Of a stretch of DNA of 54,821 bases, positions 39,079 through 47,840 are shown piece after piece. How positions within the stretch are numbered: position 1 is the stretch's first letter; the number at the start of each line of letters is the position of its first letter. The notes under the pieces were generated by a model. It was not told the DNA's origin, did not search any database, and saw only the letters and a program-made list of their open reading frames with translations. The position numbers and the translations under genes are program-made. This DNA is from Luteimonas wenzhouensis (GTDB taxonomy: Bacteria > Pseudomonadota > Gammaproteobacteria > Xanthomonadales > Xanthomonadaceae). The stretch is from positions 1 through 54,821 of the forward strand of contig NZ_VOHE01000011.1 of the NCBI RefSeq assembly GCF_007859305.1, given 5' to 3'.

Positions 39079-40187
39079 GCGAGGAGTTCCTCGGGAAGTG
39101 CTTTTGCGATGTTACCCGTCGCGGCTGAAGTCCGCGGCCGGGGCGTTGCGTCGTCGGGGAGCAGGCCGGCGGGAAGCGGGGACTGCTTCGCCGCCGGCAT
39201 GGGAAGTCGCTCGCGCACGCGCCGGCGCGGCTTGCGCGGCGGCCGCGGGCGGACCTCCGAGAGCAGGGTGGCCAGGACCGCCGCGTCGAGGTTGCCGCCG
39301 GAGACCACCGCGCACTTGCGTCGCCCGGCCACGCGCTTGCCGGCGGCCAGCGCCAGCGCGCCGGCGCCCTCGGCGATCACGTGTTCCTCCAGCGCCAGCC
39401 GCACCAGGGTCTCGCGCAGCTCGGCCTCGCGCACGATCACCACGTCGTCGAGCAGTTCGCGCAGCAGGCGTTCGGTCAGGTAGCCCGGCTCCTTGACCCG
39501 CACGCCGTCGGCCAGGGTGGGGCGCGGCTCGACCGGAGCGCGGTCGCCGCGCAGGGCCCGGGCCATGGCATCCACGCCCTCGACCTGGGCACCGACGATG
39601 CGCACGCCCTGCGACTTCAGCGCCAGGGCCACGCCGGACGCCAGGCCGCCGCCGCCGATCGGCACCAGCACCACGTCCGGGTTCATCGCCGCGATCTCCA
39701 GGCCCACCGTGCCCTGGCCGGCGATCACGTCGGGGTCATCGAAGGCCGAGAGCAGGCGAAAGCCGTTCTGCTGCGCCAGTTCCCTGGCGAAGGCCTTGGC
39801 CTCGTCGTAGGTGTCGCCGTGCAGGCGCACCGTCGCGCCCCAGTGGGCGACGCCGGCGACCTTGGTGTCGGGCGCGGTGCGCGGCATCACCGTGATCGCC
39901 GGGATGCCGAGGCGGTACGCGGCCCAGGCCATGCCCTGGGCGTGGTTGCCGGCCGAGGCGGTGATGACGTAGCGGTCGTCGCCGCGTTCGCGCGCGGCCA
40001 GCAGCGCGTTGAGCGCGCCGCGGACCTTGTACGACCCCGTGCGCTGCAGGTTCTCGAGCTTGAGCCAGGTGCCGAAGCGTTCGGCGTAGTGGGTCGGGGT
40101 GACGTCGAGGTACCTGCGCAGCCGGGCCTGGGCCGCCAGCACGTCGCTGGCGGTCACCTGGGTGGCGGCGGCTACGGCGGGATCCAT
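39075..40187 (-). CDS. ilvA: Threonine dehydratase, short form without regulatory ACT domains
   Basis: This PLP enzyme deaminates threonine to 2-ketobutyrate for isoleucine synthesis. Residues 1-313 form the whole catalytic domain: Lys54 holds PLP (TGSYKVRGA), ASAGNHAQG (77-85) and the phosphate loop [10 protein letters not shown] (176-185). Biosynthetic IlvA of E. coli (514 residues) has two ACT-like domains; here they are absent and a 57-residue Arg/Pro/Ala-rich tail follows, so isoleucine inhibition is not expected by the usual route. Location in the ilv operon shows a biosynthetic role. The start forms TGATG with the ilvE stop, and the stop forms ATGA with leuA. Confidence 0.92.
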
Positions 40188-41107
40188 CAGACTTCCGTCA
40201 GCCAGTGGCGCCAGGCGTGCTCGCGCCCGCGGACCACGCGGCCGTAGAGTTCGGCGAGCTCGCGCGTGACCGGGTTGTCGCCGTAGCGCCGGTCCTCGAT
40301 CTGCGCCACCGGCGCGACCTCGGCGGCGGTGCCGCAGGCGAACACCTCGTCGGCCTCCAGCAGCTCGGCCAGCGGCACCGGGCGGGCCTGCGCGCCGGAC
40401 AGGCGCAGCAGGGTGTCGCGGGTGATGCCGTCCAGCGCGTCGTCGTGGGCGACCGCAGTGACGCGGCCGTCCTTGACCATGAACACGTTGGCGCCGGTGC
40501 ATTCGACCACCAGGCCGCCACGGTCGGTGAACAGGGCCTCGTCGAAGCCGCGCGCCTTGGCCTCGCGCTTGGCCAGGATCGAGTTGACGTAGGCGCCGCA
40601 CAGCTTCAGCGGCGGCAGCGAGTCGGACGGGTTGCGGCGCCAGCTCGAGACTCCCAGCCGCGCGCGGGTGCCGTTGAGGTGCACCTGGGTGGCGGTGGTG
40701 GCGACCATCATGTGCGGCACGTGGCCCTCGACGTCGAGCCCGAACCCGCCTTCGCCGAACCAGGCCAGCGGACGGATGTAGGCATCGCGGTGGCCGTTGG
40801 CGCGCAGGGTCGCGAGCACCGCGCCGGTGGCCTGGGCCGGGTCGAACGGCAGGCCGAACGCCTCGGCGCCGCGGCGCATGCGCTCCAGGTGCTCGGGCAG
40901 GCGGAACACGGCCGCGCCGCCGTCGTCGGTGGCGTAGGCGCGGATGCCTTCGAACACGCCGCTGCCGTAGTGCATGGCATGGGTGGTCAGCCCGGCCTGG
41001 AGGCCGTCGGCAGGGACGAGTTCGCCGTCGAACCAGGCCAGCGCCACGGCGGTGGCGGCCTGCGGGTGGGACGGGGCTTCGGCGATGGAGGTGACGGTAG
41101 CGCTCAT
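40187..41107 (-). CDS. ilvE: Branched-chain amino acid aminotransferase
   Basis: This class IV PLP aminotransferase performs the last step of Val, Leu and Ile synthesis with glutamate as donor. Its 306 residues include WFDGELVPADG, THAMHYGSGVFEGIRAY (42-58), the PLP-binding Lys168 in PLKLCGAYVNS, and ECTGANVFMVKDG. These are IlvE rather than PabC or D-amino-acid aminotransferase features. It sits between ilvM (52 bp gap) and ilvA (1-bp overlap TGATG). Relatives often lack ilvE at this place in the operon. Confidence 0.95.
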   Translation of the reverse strand: MSATVTSIAEAPSHPQAATAVALAWFDGELVPADGLQAGLTTHAMHYGSGVFEGIRAYATDDGGAAVFRLPEHLERMRRGAEAFGLPFDPAQATGAVLATLRANGHRDAYIRPLAWFGEGGFGLDVEGHVPHMMVATTATQVHLNGTRARLGVSSWRRNPSDSLPPLKLCGAYVNSILAKREAKARGFDEALFTDRGGLVVECTGANVFMVKDGRVTAVAHDDALDGITRDTLLRLSGAQARPVPLAELLEADEVFACGTAAEVAPVAQIEDRRYGDNPVTRELAELYGRVVRGREHAWRHWLTEV

Positions 41108-41159
41108 GGTCGGTATCCGGTGGTGGGGCAGCGGTCTGGCCTGGTGCGGGGCGTCCGCG

Positions 41160-41393
41160 TTACGGGCAGGGCTGTACCGATACCGAGACGCAGTCGTAGA
41201 GCTTGGCCAGCTGCTGCTGCAGCGAACTGTCGGAGCGTTCGCCCTCGACCGTCATCCGCAACGTCCAGTGGCCATCGGGGTCGGCGGCGCCGTCGACCGC
41301 CAGCGGGCGGAAGCCGCGGCGTTCGGTGGTGCCGAGCACGCGCGCCAGCACGCCTTCGGCACGGCGCAGGGTCAGTTCAAGCTGATAGCGCAT
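41160..41393 (-). CDS. ilvM: Acetolactate synthase small subunit (IlvM-like ACT protein)
   Basis: This 77-residue single ACT-domain protein resembles IlvM, the minimal regulatory subunit of acetohydroxyacid synthase II: LELTLRRAEGVLARVLGTTERRGF, then a variable loop and LTVEGERSDSSLQQQLAKLYDCVSV. Such subunits activate the large subunit; IlvM-type enzymes are usually valine-insensitive. Its ATG lies inside the ilvG coding region with a 17-bp overlap, so the two subunits are translationally coupled, as expected for a stoichiometric complex. Confidence 0.88.
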   Translation of the reverse strand: MRYQLELTLRRAEGVLARVLGTTERRGFRPLAVDGAADPDGHWTLRMTVEGERSDSSLQQQLAKLYDCVSVSVQPCP

Positions 41394-43146
41394 TGTTGGG
41401 CTCCTGGGAGGCGGACGGCGTCGACGCGGACGGGGTCGTGGCCGGTGCGCCGGTGTCCAGCGTGCCGGCGTCGTCGGGGTCCATCATCTGCGCGTTGTTG
41501 TGGTTGGGCGGCACCAGCGGCCAGACGTTGGCGGCGGTGTCGATGGCCACGTGCAGCAGCGCCGGGCCTTCCGCGGCCAGCAGCGCCTTGAGCGCGTCCT
41601 CGACGTGCGCGGCCTTGTCCACGTGCAGGGCCTGGATGCCGAAAGCACGCGCCACCTCGGCGAAGTCCGGGTTGTCGGACAGGTCGATCTCGGAATAGCG
41701 CTTCTCGAAGAACAGCTCCTGCCACTGGCGGACCATGCCCAGCGCGGAGTTGTCCAGCAGCACGATCTTCACCGGCAGGCGGTAGCGGCGGATCGTCGCC
41801 AGCTCCTGGATGTTCATCATGAACGAGCCGTCGCCGCTCACGCACACCACCAGCGCGTCGGGGTTCTCCGCCTGCGCGCCCATCGCCGCCGGCAGGCCGA
41901 AGCCCATCGCGCCCAGCGAGCCGCTGGTCAGGTGCTGGCGCGGATGCTGGAAGCGCCAGTGTTGGGCCACCCACATCTGGTGCTGGCCGACGTCGCACGA
42001 CACGATCGCGTGTGGCGCCAGTTCGCTCAGGCGCTTGAGCAGGGCGGGCGCGTACACCGCCTCGCCGGGCGCGTCGTAGCGTGCCGCGTGGCGCGCCTTG
42101 CGCTCCATGCAGGTGTCGCGCCAGGCCTTGCGCGCGGCCGAGTGCCGGCCCTCCATCTGCGCCGCCAGCGGCGCCGCCAGGCGCGACAGGCTTTCGTTCA
42201 GGTCGCCGGGCACCGACACGTCGGCGTGGCGCAGCTTGCCGATCTCGCAGCCGTCGCCGTCCAGGTGGACCACGCGCGCGTTCGGGGCGAACTCCGCGAG
42301 CTTGCCTGTGGCACGGTCGTCGAAACGGGCGCCAACCACGAACAGCAGGTCGCATTCCTGCACCGCCATGTTGGCGGCGCGGCTGCCGTGCATGCCGAGC
42401 ATGCCCAGGTTGCTCGGATGTCCGGCGGGCAGTGCGCCCAGGCCGCGCAGGGTCAGCACGGTGGGCAGGCCGGTGAGGTCGACGAACTCGCGGAACGCCT
42501 CGACCGCGTCGCCCAGGACCACGCCGCCGCCGGCGTACACCACCGGCTTCTTGCACTGGGACACCAGCGCGGCGGCCTCGTGCAGCGCGGCGTCGGGCGG
42601 ACCGGGGACCGGCTCGACCGGCACCGGCGAGTGCACCGGCAGGTGCGAGGCGTCGGCCTGCTGGATGTCCTTGGGCAGGTCGATCAGCACCGGCCCGGGG
42701 CGCCCGCTGCGGGCGATCCGGAACGCCTCGGCGAACATCCGCGGCAGGTCGTCGACGCTGCGCGGCAGGAAGCTGTGCTTGACGATCGGCATGGTCATGC
42801 CGAACACGTCCAGCTCCTGGAACGCGTCGGTGCCCATCAGGAAGGTCGGCACCTGGCCGGTGAGGACCACCATCGGCACCGAGTCGAACATGGCGTCGGC
42901 GATGCCGGTCACCAGGTTCGACGCGCCCGGGCCGGACGTCGCGACGCAGACGCCGACCCGCCCGCTGGCGCGCGCGTAGCCGTTGGCGGCGAACGCCGCC
43001 CCCTGCTCGTGGCGCACCAGCACATGCTTCAGCGACGCGCCGTGGAGCGCGTCGTAGAACGGCATGATCGTGCCGCCGGGGTAGCCGAAGAGCGTATCGA
43101 CGCCCTCGGCCTCGAGTGCCTGCACCAGCCAGTGCGCACCGTTCAT
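41377..43146 (-). CDS. ilvG: Acetolactate synthase large subunit
   Basis: This ThDP- and FAD-dependent enzyme makes 2-acetolactate or 2-aceto-2-hydroxybutyrate, the first shared step for Val/Leu and Ile. It has 589 residues: catalytic Glu47 (RHEQGAAFAANGYARASG), SGPGASNLVTGIADA, the FAD-domain LGMLGMHGSRAANMAVQ and the ThDP motif GDGSFMMNIQELATIRRY with LLDNSALGMVRQWQ. The last 35 or so residues are a Pro/Thr/Ser-rich tail absent from E. coli IlvG. The start overlaps the ilvC stop (TGATG), and ilvM overlaps its end. Confidence 0.96.
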   Translation of the reverse strand: MNGAHWLVQALEAEGVDTLFGYPGGTIMPFYDALHGASLKHVLVRHEQGAAFAANGYARASGRVGVCVATSGPGASNLVTGIADAMFDSVPMVVLTGQVPTFLMGTDAFQELDVFGMTMPIVKHSFLPRSVDDLPRMFAEAFRIARSGRPGPVLIDLPKDIQQADASHLPVHSPVPVEPVPGPPDAALHEAAALVSQCKKPVVYAGGGVVLGDAVEAFREFVDLTGLPTVLTLRGLGALPAGHPSNLGMLGMHGSRAANMAVQECDLLFVVGARFDDRATGKLAEFAPNARVVHLDGDGCEIGKLRHADVSVPGDLNESLSRLAAPLAAQMEGRHSAARKAWRDTCMERKARHAARYDAPGEAVYAPALLKRLSELAPHAIVSCDVGQHQMWVAQHWRFQHPRQHLTSGSLGAMGFGLPAAMGAQAENPDALVVCVSGDGSFMMNIQELATIRRYRLPVKIVLLDNSALGMVRQWQELFFEKRYSEIDLSDNPDFAEVARAFGIQALHVDKAAHVEDALKALLAAEGPALLHVAIDTAANVWPLVPPNHNNAQMMDPDDAGTLDTGAPATTPSASTPSASQEPNNALSA

Positions 43147-44135
43147 CACGCGGCCTCTTTCTGGTCCCTGGAGTTGTCCAGCCACACCATCTTCTCGCGC
43201 AGCTTCCTGCCGACCTGCTCGATCTGGTGCTCGAGGTCGGCCTGCTTGTACTTCCTGTAGTTCGGCAGGCCGGCTTCGTACTCGGCCACCCAGTTCCTGG
43301 TGAAGGTGCCGTCCTGGATGTCCTTGAGCACCTCGCGCATGCGCTGCTTGACCGACTCGTCGATCACGCGCGGGCCGCTGACGTAGTCGCCGTACTGCGC
43401 GGTCTCGGACACGAACTCGAGCATGCGGGTGATGCCTCCCTCGTAGAACAGGTCGACGATCAGCTTCAGCTCGTGCAGCACTTCGTAGTAGGCGATCTCC
43501 GGCTGGTAGCCGGCCTCGACCAGCACCTCGAAGCCGGCCTGGACCAGCGACGAGGCGCCGCCGCACAGCACGGCCTGCTCGCCGAACAGGTCGGTCTCGG
43601 TCTCTTCCTTGAAGGTGGTCTCGATCAGGTTGGCGCGGGCGCCGCCCAGGCCGTCGGCGTAGGCCAGGGCCAGTTGCTTGGCGTTGCCACTCTTGTCCTG
43701 GTGGATGGCGTAGATGCAGGGCACGCCGCGCCCGATCTCGTACTCGCGGCGCACCAGCGCGCCCGGGCCCTTGGGCGCGACCAGGATGACATCGAGGTCC
43801 TCGCGCGGAGCGATCATCCCGTAGTGCACGTTCAGGCCGTGCGCGAACAGCAGGCACGCGCCCTGCTTCATGTTCGGCGCCAGCGCCTCCTCGTACACCT
43901 TCCGCTGCACCATGTCGGGGGTCAGCACGGCCACGAGGTCGGCGTCCTTCACCGCCTCGGCGGGCGTCTTGACGGTGAAGCCGTCGGCCTGGGCCTTGGC
44001 CTCGGTCGGGCCGCCCGGACGCAGCCCGACGGTCACGTCGAAGCCCGAGTCGCGCAGGTTCAGCGCATGCGCGCGGCCCTGGCTGCCGTAACCGACGATG
44101 GCGATGCTGGGCTTGGGAAGGGTGGACTGGGTCAT
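43146..44135 (-). CDS. ilvC: Ketol-acid reductoisomerase (class I)
   Basis: It isomerises and reduces acetohydroxy acids with NADPH and Mg. This short class I form has 329 residues. The nucleotide motif [17 protein letters not shown] (15-31) carries the Arg/Ser loop typical of NADPH use. Metal ligands fall in the C-terminal knotted domain: [17 protein letters not shown] and [22 protein letters not shown] at 44135 is preceded by AAGAGAA. It is the first structural gene after the attenuator leader and heads the run ilvC-G-M-E-A-leuA-leuB. Confidence 0.97.
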   Translation of the reverse strand: MTQSTLPKPSIAIVGYGSQGRAHALNLRDSGFDVTVGLRPGGPTEAKAQADGFTVKTPAEAVKDADLVAVLTPDMVQRKVYEEALAPNMKQGACLLFAHGLNVHYGMIAPREDLDVILVAPKGPGALVRREYEIGRGVPCIYAIHQDKSGNAKQLALAYADGLGGARANLIETTFKEETETDLFGEQAVLCGGASSLVQAGFEVLVEAGYQPEIAYYEVLHELKLIVDLFYEGGITRMLEFVSETAQYGDYVSGPRVIDESVKQRMREVLKDIQDGTFTRNWVAEYEAGLPNYRKYKQADLEHQIEQVGRKLREKMVWLDNSRDQKEAA

Positions 44136-44185
44136 TTGGGTTCTCTTGCGGTGACGGTGTGTTGGTTGAAGGCTGGCTGGGCAAC

Positions 44186-44214
44186 AAAAAACCCCGCCCT
44201 TGCGGTGCGGGGTT
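44186..44214 (-). terminator. ilv attenuator terminator hairpin
   Basis: On the minus strand AACCCCGC-type arms (44207-44214 with 44190-44197) form an 8-bp stem with a 9-base loop followed by six U's (44191-44186). It lies between the leader-peptide stop (44236) and ilvC (44135), as an attenuator should. Confidence 0.88.
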
Positions 44215-44259
44215 CTGCGATTCGGCGCCTTTTTCTTACGCGCCCGATCGACCCGCACC
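44204..44259 (-). promoter_or_regulatory. ilv antiterminator structure
   Basis: In the minus-strand RNA, GGUGCGGG (44259-44252) is perfectly complementary to CCCGCACC (44211-44204). The second segment includes the 5' arm of the terminator (44214-44207), so the two helices cannot coexist. A ribosome stalled at the Ile/Leu/Val codons would favour this helix and let transcription continue into ilvC. Confidence 0.75.
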
Positions 44260-44349
44260 TGTCGGCGAGGTAATAAGGGCGAGTACGAGAATGGACGACG
44301 CGGCGGCGGCGTCGAGGGCATTCACGGCGGTGGTGTGGCGATGCAGCAT
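44236..44349 (-). CDS. ilvL: ilv operon leader peptide
   Basis: This 37-codon frame starts at ATG 44349 and stops at TAA 44236. Codons 20-26 (44292-44272) read Ile-Leu-Val-Leu-Ala-Leu-Ile, written ATT CTC GTA CTC GCC CTT ATT. ATT, GTA and CTT are rare in this GC-rich genome, which would heighten sensitivity to charged-tRNA shortage. An antiterminator and a terminator follow. Its function is cis-acting control rather than a peptide product. TAGCTT lies six bases before the ATG, so the transcript may begin at the start codon; GTG at 44325 is an alternative start. Confidence 0.85.
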   Translation of the reverse strand: MLHRHTTAVNALDAAAASSILVLALITSPTGAGRSGA

Positions 44350-44355
44350 TGGCGC

Positions 44356-44389
44356 AAGCTAAACCGCCGTTTCAGCGCTTGTCAAGCGC
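44356..44389 (-). promoter_or_regulatory. ilvC operon promoter with palindrome over the -35
   Basis: On the minus strand a consensus TTGACA (44385-44380) precedes TAGCTT (44361-44356) with an 18-bp spacer. The -35 sits at the centre of the perfect 15-bp palindrome GCGCTTG-T-CAAGCGC (44375-44389), which may be an operator. The predicted start is at or next to the leader ATG. Confidence 0.65.
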
Positions 44390-44472
44390 GCGCTGCGCGG
44401 GGCTGTGCGGCGATTCGGTTGCCCCGGAAATCGTTGCAACCGTAACGGAGAAAACTGCCGACAATGCGGCTT

Positions 44473-44487
44473 TGACGCGGCGCGTCA
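44473..44487. promoter_or_regulatory. Palindrome upstream of ilvD
   Basis: TGACGCG-G-CGCGTCA is a perfect 15-bp dyad 17 bases before the ilvD ATG. It could be an operator or a 5'-UTR hairpin. I recognise no regulator site for it. Confidence 0.35.
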
Positions 44488-44504
44488 TTCCCCCACCTGG
44501 TTCC

Positions 44505-46343
44505 ATGCCCGAATACCGCTCGAAAACCTCCACCCACGGACGCAACATGGCCGGCGCCCGCGCCCTCTGGCGCGCCACCGGCATGCGCGACGCGGATTTC
44601 CAGAAGCCGATCGTCGCGATCGCCAACTCCTTCACCCAGTTCGTGCCCGGCCACGTGCACCTCAAGGACCTGGGCCAGCTGGTCGCGCGCGAGATCGAAC
44701 GCGTCGGCGGGGTGGCGAAGGAGTTCCACACCATCGCCGTCGACGACGGCATCGCGATGGGCCACGACGGCATGCTGTATTCGCTGCCCAGCCGCGAGAT
44801 CATCGCCGACTCGGTCGAGTACATGGCCAACGCGCACTGCGCCGACGCGCTGGTGTGCATCTCCAACTGCGACAAGATCACCCCGGGGATGCTGATGGCC
44901 GCGCTGCGGCTCAACATTCCGACGGTGTTCGTCTCCGGCGGGCCGATGGAGGCGGGCAAGACCCGGCTGGCCGGTCAGAAGCTCGACCTGATCGATGCCA
45001 TGGTGATGGCCGCGAACCCGGACGCGAGCGATGAACAGGTCGCGGCGGTGGAGCGCAGCGCGTGCCCGACCTGCGGCTCGTGCTCGGGCATGTTCACCGC
45101 CAACTCGATGAACTGCCTGACCGAGGCCCTGGGCCTGGCGCTGCCGGGCAACGGTACCCTGCTGGCGACCCACGCCGACCGCGAGCAGCTGTTCCTGCGC
45201 GCCGGCCGCACCGTGGTCGAGCTGGTGCACCGCTGGTACGGCGCCGGCGACGCGACCGCGCTGCCGCGCGGCATCGCCACGTTCGAGGCGTTCGAGAACG
45301 CGATGGCGCTGGACATCGCGATGGGCGGCTCCACCAACACCATCCTGCACCTGCTGGCCGCGGCCCGGGAAGCGGAGGTGGCGTTCACCCTGGACGACAT
45401 CGACCGGCTGTCGCGGCGCGTGCCGCAGCTGTGCAAGGTGGCGCCGAACACGCCCGACTACCACGTCGAGGACGTGCACCGGGCGGGCGGGATCATGGCG
45501 ATCCTGGGCGAACTCGCCCGCGGCGGCCTGCTCCATACCGGCGTGCCGACCGTGCACACGCCGACCCTGGCCGAGGCGATCGAACGCTGGGACGTGGCCC
45601 GCAACCGCGACGAGGCGGTGGCCAGGTTCTTCCGCGCCGGGCCGGCCGGCATCCCGAGCCAGGTCGCCTTCAGCCAGGACACCCGCTGGCCCAGCCTCGA
45701 CACCGACCGCGCGTCGGGCTGCATCCGCAGCGTCGAGCATGCCTATTCGGGCGATGGCGGGCTGGCGGTGCTGCGCGGCAACGTCGCGGTCGACGGCTGC
45801 GTGGTCAAGACCGCCGGCGTGGACGAGTCGATCCACGTGTTCGAGGGCCCCGCGCGGGTGTACGAGAGCCAGGACGCGGCGGTGCAGGGCATCCTCGGCG
45901 ACGAGGTGCAGCCGGGCGAGGTGGTGGTGATCCGCTACGAGGGCCCGCGTGGGGGCCCGGGCATGCAGGAGATGCTGTACCCGACCAGCTACCTGAAGTC
46001 GAAGGGGCTGGGGAAGCAGTGCGCGCTGCTGACCGACGGCCGCTTTTCCGGCGGCACCTCGGGGCTGTCGATCGGCCACGTCTCGCCGGAGGCGGCGGCC
46101 GGCGGCACGATCGGCCTGGTCCGCGACGGCGACCGGATCCGGATCGACATCCCGGGGCGCAGGATCGAGCTGCTGGTCGCCGAGGACGAGCTCGCGCGGC
46201 GCCGCGCCGCCCAGGACGCGGCCGGCTGGAAGCCCGCCCAACCCCGGCAGCGGCGGGTCAGCGCGGCGCTCAAGGCCTATGCGCTGCTGGCGACCAGCGC
46301 CGACAAGGGCGCGGTCCGCAACCTGGCGATGCTCCAGGACTGA
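44505..46343 (+). CDS. ilvD: Dihydroxy-acid dehydratase
   Basis: This iron-sulphur enzyme makes the 2-keto acids of Val and Ile from dihydroxy acids. It has 612 residues (E. coli IlvD 616) and begins with the family sequence [25 protein letters not shown]. Cluster and metal region: [12 protein letters not shown] (118-129, Cys122) and [18 protein letters not shown] (187-204). C-terminal [21 protein letters not shown] is typical. The start at ATG 44505 matches E. coli. It diverges from the ilvC leader operon, so the pathway is split into two transcripts sharing one regulatory gap. Confidence 0.96.
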   Translation: MPEYRSKTSTHGRNMAGARALWRATGMRDADFQKPIVAIANSFTQFVPGHVHLKDLGQLVAREIERVGGVAKEFHTIAVDDGIAMGHDGMLYSLPSREIIADSVEYMANAHCADALVCISNCDKITPGMLMAALRLNIPTVFVSGGPMEAGKTRLAGQKLDLIDAMVMAANPDASDEQVAAVERSACPTCGSCSGMFTANSMNCLTEALGLALPGNGTLLATHADREQLFLRAGRTVVELVHRWYGAGDATALPRGIATFEAFENAMALDIAMGGSTNTILHLLAAAREAEVAFTLDDIDRLSRRVPQLCKVAPNTPDYHVEDVHRAGGIMAILGELARGGLLHTGVPTVHTPTLAEAIERWDVARNRDEAVARFFRAGPAGIPSQVAFSQDTRWPSLDTDRASGCIRSVEHAYSGDGGLAVLRGNVAVDGCVVKTAGVDESIHVFEGPARVYESQDAAVQGILGDEVQPGEVVVIRYEGPRGGPGMQEMLYPTSYLKSKGLGKQCALLTDGRFSGGTSGLSIGHVSPEAAAGGTIGLVRDGDRIRIDIPGRRIELLVAEDELARRRAAQDAAGWKPAQPRQRRVSAALKAYALLATSADKGAVRNLAMLQD

Positions 46344-46354
46344 GCGGAAGGAGG

Positions 46355-46438
46355 GCCGGCGGGCCGCCGGCGACGGCGGGGCCGCGCTGGTGGCGACGGC
46401 CCGGCCGGGTCCGACGGGTCGCGCAGCGCGGCCCGTCG
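46355..46438. terminator. Two GC-rich hairpins in the ilvD/pfp convergent gap
   Basis: The 112-bp gap between converging ilvD and pfp holds GCCGGCGG-G-CCGCCGGC (46355-46371) and a longer near-perfect hairpin (46412-46438, about 11 pairs with one G-U). Neither has a U tract. They may act as rho-assisted or bidirectional 3' ends. Confidence 0.4.
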
Positions 46439-46455
46439 CCCGGCGCGCGTCGCGG

Positions 46456-47712
46456 CTAGCCTTCCCAGGCCGGCAGCTTCTTCTTCACCGGCACGTTTTT
46501 CAGGGTGACGTAGGTGGGAATCCCGTCCTTGCCGTAGGGCGGCGGCGCCTCGCCCCGGATCAGCGGCTCCAGGTAGGTGCGCGCCTTGTCGCTGATGCCG
46601 TAGCCGTCGCGGCGGATGAAGGACTTCGGGAAGGTCTTCTCGTGGTTGGCGACCTTGTGCAGCGGGGCGCTGCCGATCTTCCAGCGGTACGGCCGGTCGG
46701 AGGTGCGCACGATCACCGGCATGGTCGCGTTGCGGCCCTCGAGTGCGAACCTCACCGCCGCGCGGCCCACCGCGATGGCCTGGTCGACGTCGGTCCTGGA
46801 GGCCAGGTGGCGGGCGCTGCGCTGCAGGTAGTCGGGCAGGGTCCAGTGCACCTTCAGTCCAAGCTGGTCCTTGACCCGGCCGGCCAGGTACGAGGCCACG
46901 CCGCCGAGCTGGGTATGGCCGAAGGAATCCTTGCCGCCGCCCGAGTCGGCCACGAAGCGCCCGTCGGCGGTGCGGATGCCCTCGCTGGCGACCACCACGC
47001 ACCAGCCCACCCGGTCGACCACCTGGCGCACCCTGGCCAGGAAATCGGCCTCGTCGTAGGGGCGCTCGGGGAACAGGATCAGGTGCGGCGCCTCGTCCGG
47101 GCCCTTGCCGGCCAGCCCGGCGGCCGCGGCGAGCCAGCCGGCGTGGCGGCCCATGGCCTCGTAGATGAAGACCCGGGTCGAGGTCTCGGCCATCGCCGCC
47201 ACGTCCAGCGCCGCCTCGCGCACCGAGACCGCGGTGTACTTTGCCGCCGAGCCGAAGCCCGGGCAGCAGTCGGTGACCGCCAGGTCGTTGTCGATGGTCT
47301 TGGGCACGCCGATGCAGGTCAGCGGATAGCCGAACCGGGCGGCCAGCTTCGAGACCTTGTTGGCGGTGTCGGCCGAATCGTTGCCGCCGTTGTAGAGGAA
47401 CCAGCGCACGTCGTGTGCCCGGAACACGTCCAGCAACCGTTCGTACTTCGCCGCGTCCTCCTCCACCGACTTGAGCTTGTAGCGGCAGGAGCCGAACGCC
47501 CCGCCGGGGGTGTGGGCCAGGCCGCGGATGGCGGTCGCGGTCTCCTTCGAGGTGTCGACCAGGTCCTCGCGCAGCGCGCCGAGGATGCCGTTGCGCGCGG
47601 CCAGCACCTTGATCCCGCGGGACCGGGCCTCGGTGATGACGCCGGAGGCGGTGGCGTTGATGACGGCGGTGACGCCGCCGGACTGGGAGTAGAGCAGGGT
47701 TCCTTGGGCCAT
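46456..47712 (-). CDS. pfp: Pyrophosphate-dependent 6-phosphofructokinase
   Basis: It phosphorylates fructose 6-phosphate reversibly, probably with PPi instead of ATP. It has 418 residues from ATG 47712 (GGGAAGG Shine-Dalgarno; an upstream GTG at 47718 is less likely). The PPi signature is the lysine in PKTIDND (137-143 from this start), where ATP enzymes have Gly. The substrate loop reads GGND (109-112) rather than the ATP-type GGDGS. MGRHAGWLA and PERPYDE complete the family pattern. The pump-type PPi enzyme fits xanthomonads, which rely on the Entner-Doudoroff route and lack ATP-PFK. adk diverges from it. Confidence 0.92.
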   Translation of the reverse strand: MAQGTLLYSQSGGVTAVINATASGVITEARSRGIKVLAARNGILGALREDLVDTSKETATAIRGLAHTPGGAFGSCRYKLKSVEEDAAKYERLLDVFRAHDVRWFLYNGGNDSADTANKVSKLAARFGYPLTCIGVPKTIDNDLAVTDCCPGFGSAAKYTAVSVREAALDVAAMAETSTRVFIYEAMGRHAGWLAAAAGLAGKGPDEAPHLILFPERPYDEADFLARVRQVVDRVGWCVVVASEGIRTADGRFVADSGGGKDSFGHTQLGGVASYLAGRVKDQLGLKVHWTLPDYLQRSARHLASRTDVDQAIAVGRAAVRFALEGRNATMPVIVRTSDRPYRWKIGSAPLHKVANHEKTFPKSFIRRDGYGISDKARTYLEPLIRGEAPPPYGKDGIPTYVTLKNVPVKKKLPAWEG

Positions 47713-47840
47713 GGGCACCTTCCCGGAAGAAGTCGGTGGATGGGGTGAGATGGTTTAAAGTGGCGGCTGATCCGCGGCGCCGGCCGAGTGTAGCAATGCC
47801 GGGCGGCCGCTTCCGGCCTTCGTTCTGTGGGGATTCGTCG

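Noticed and set aside
41500..43260. Plus-strand frame antisense to ilvG
   Set aside because: Same compositional artefact; ilvG carries the full ThDP and FAD motifs.
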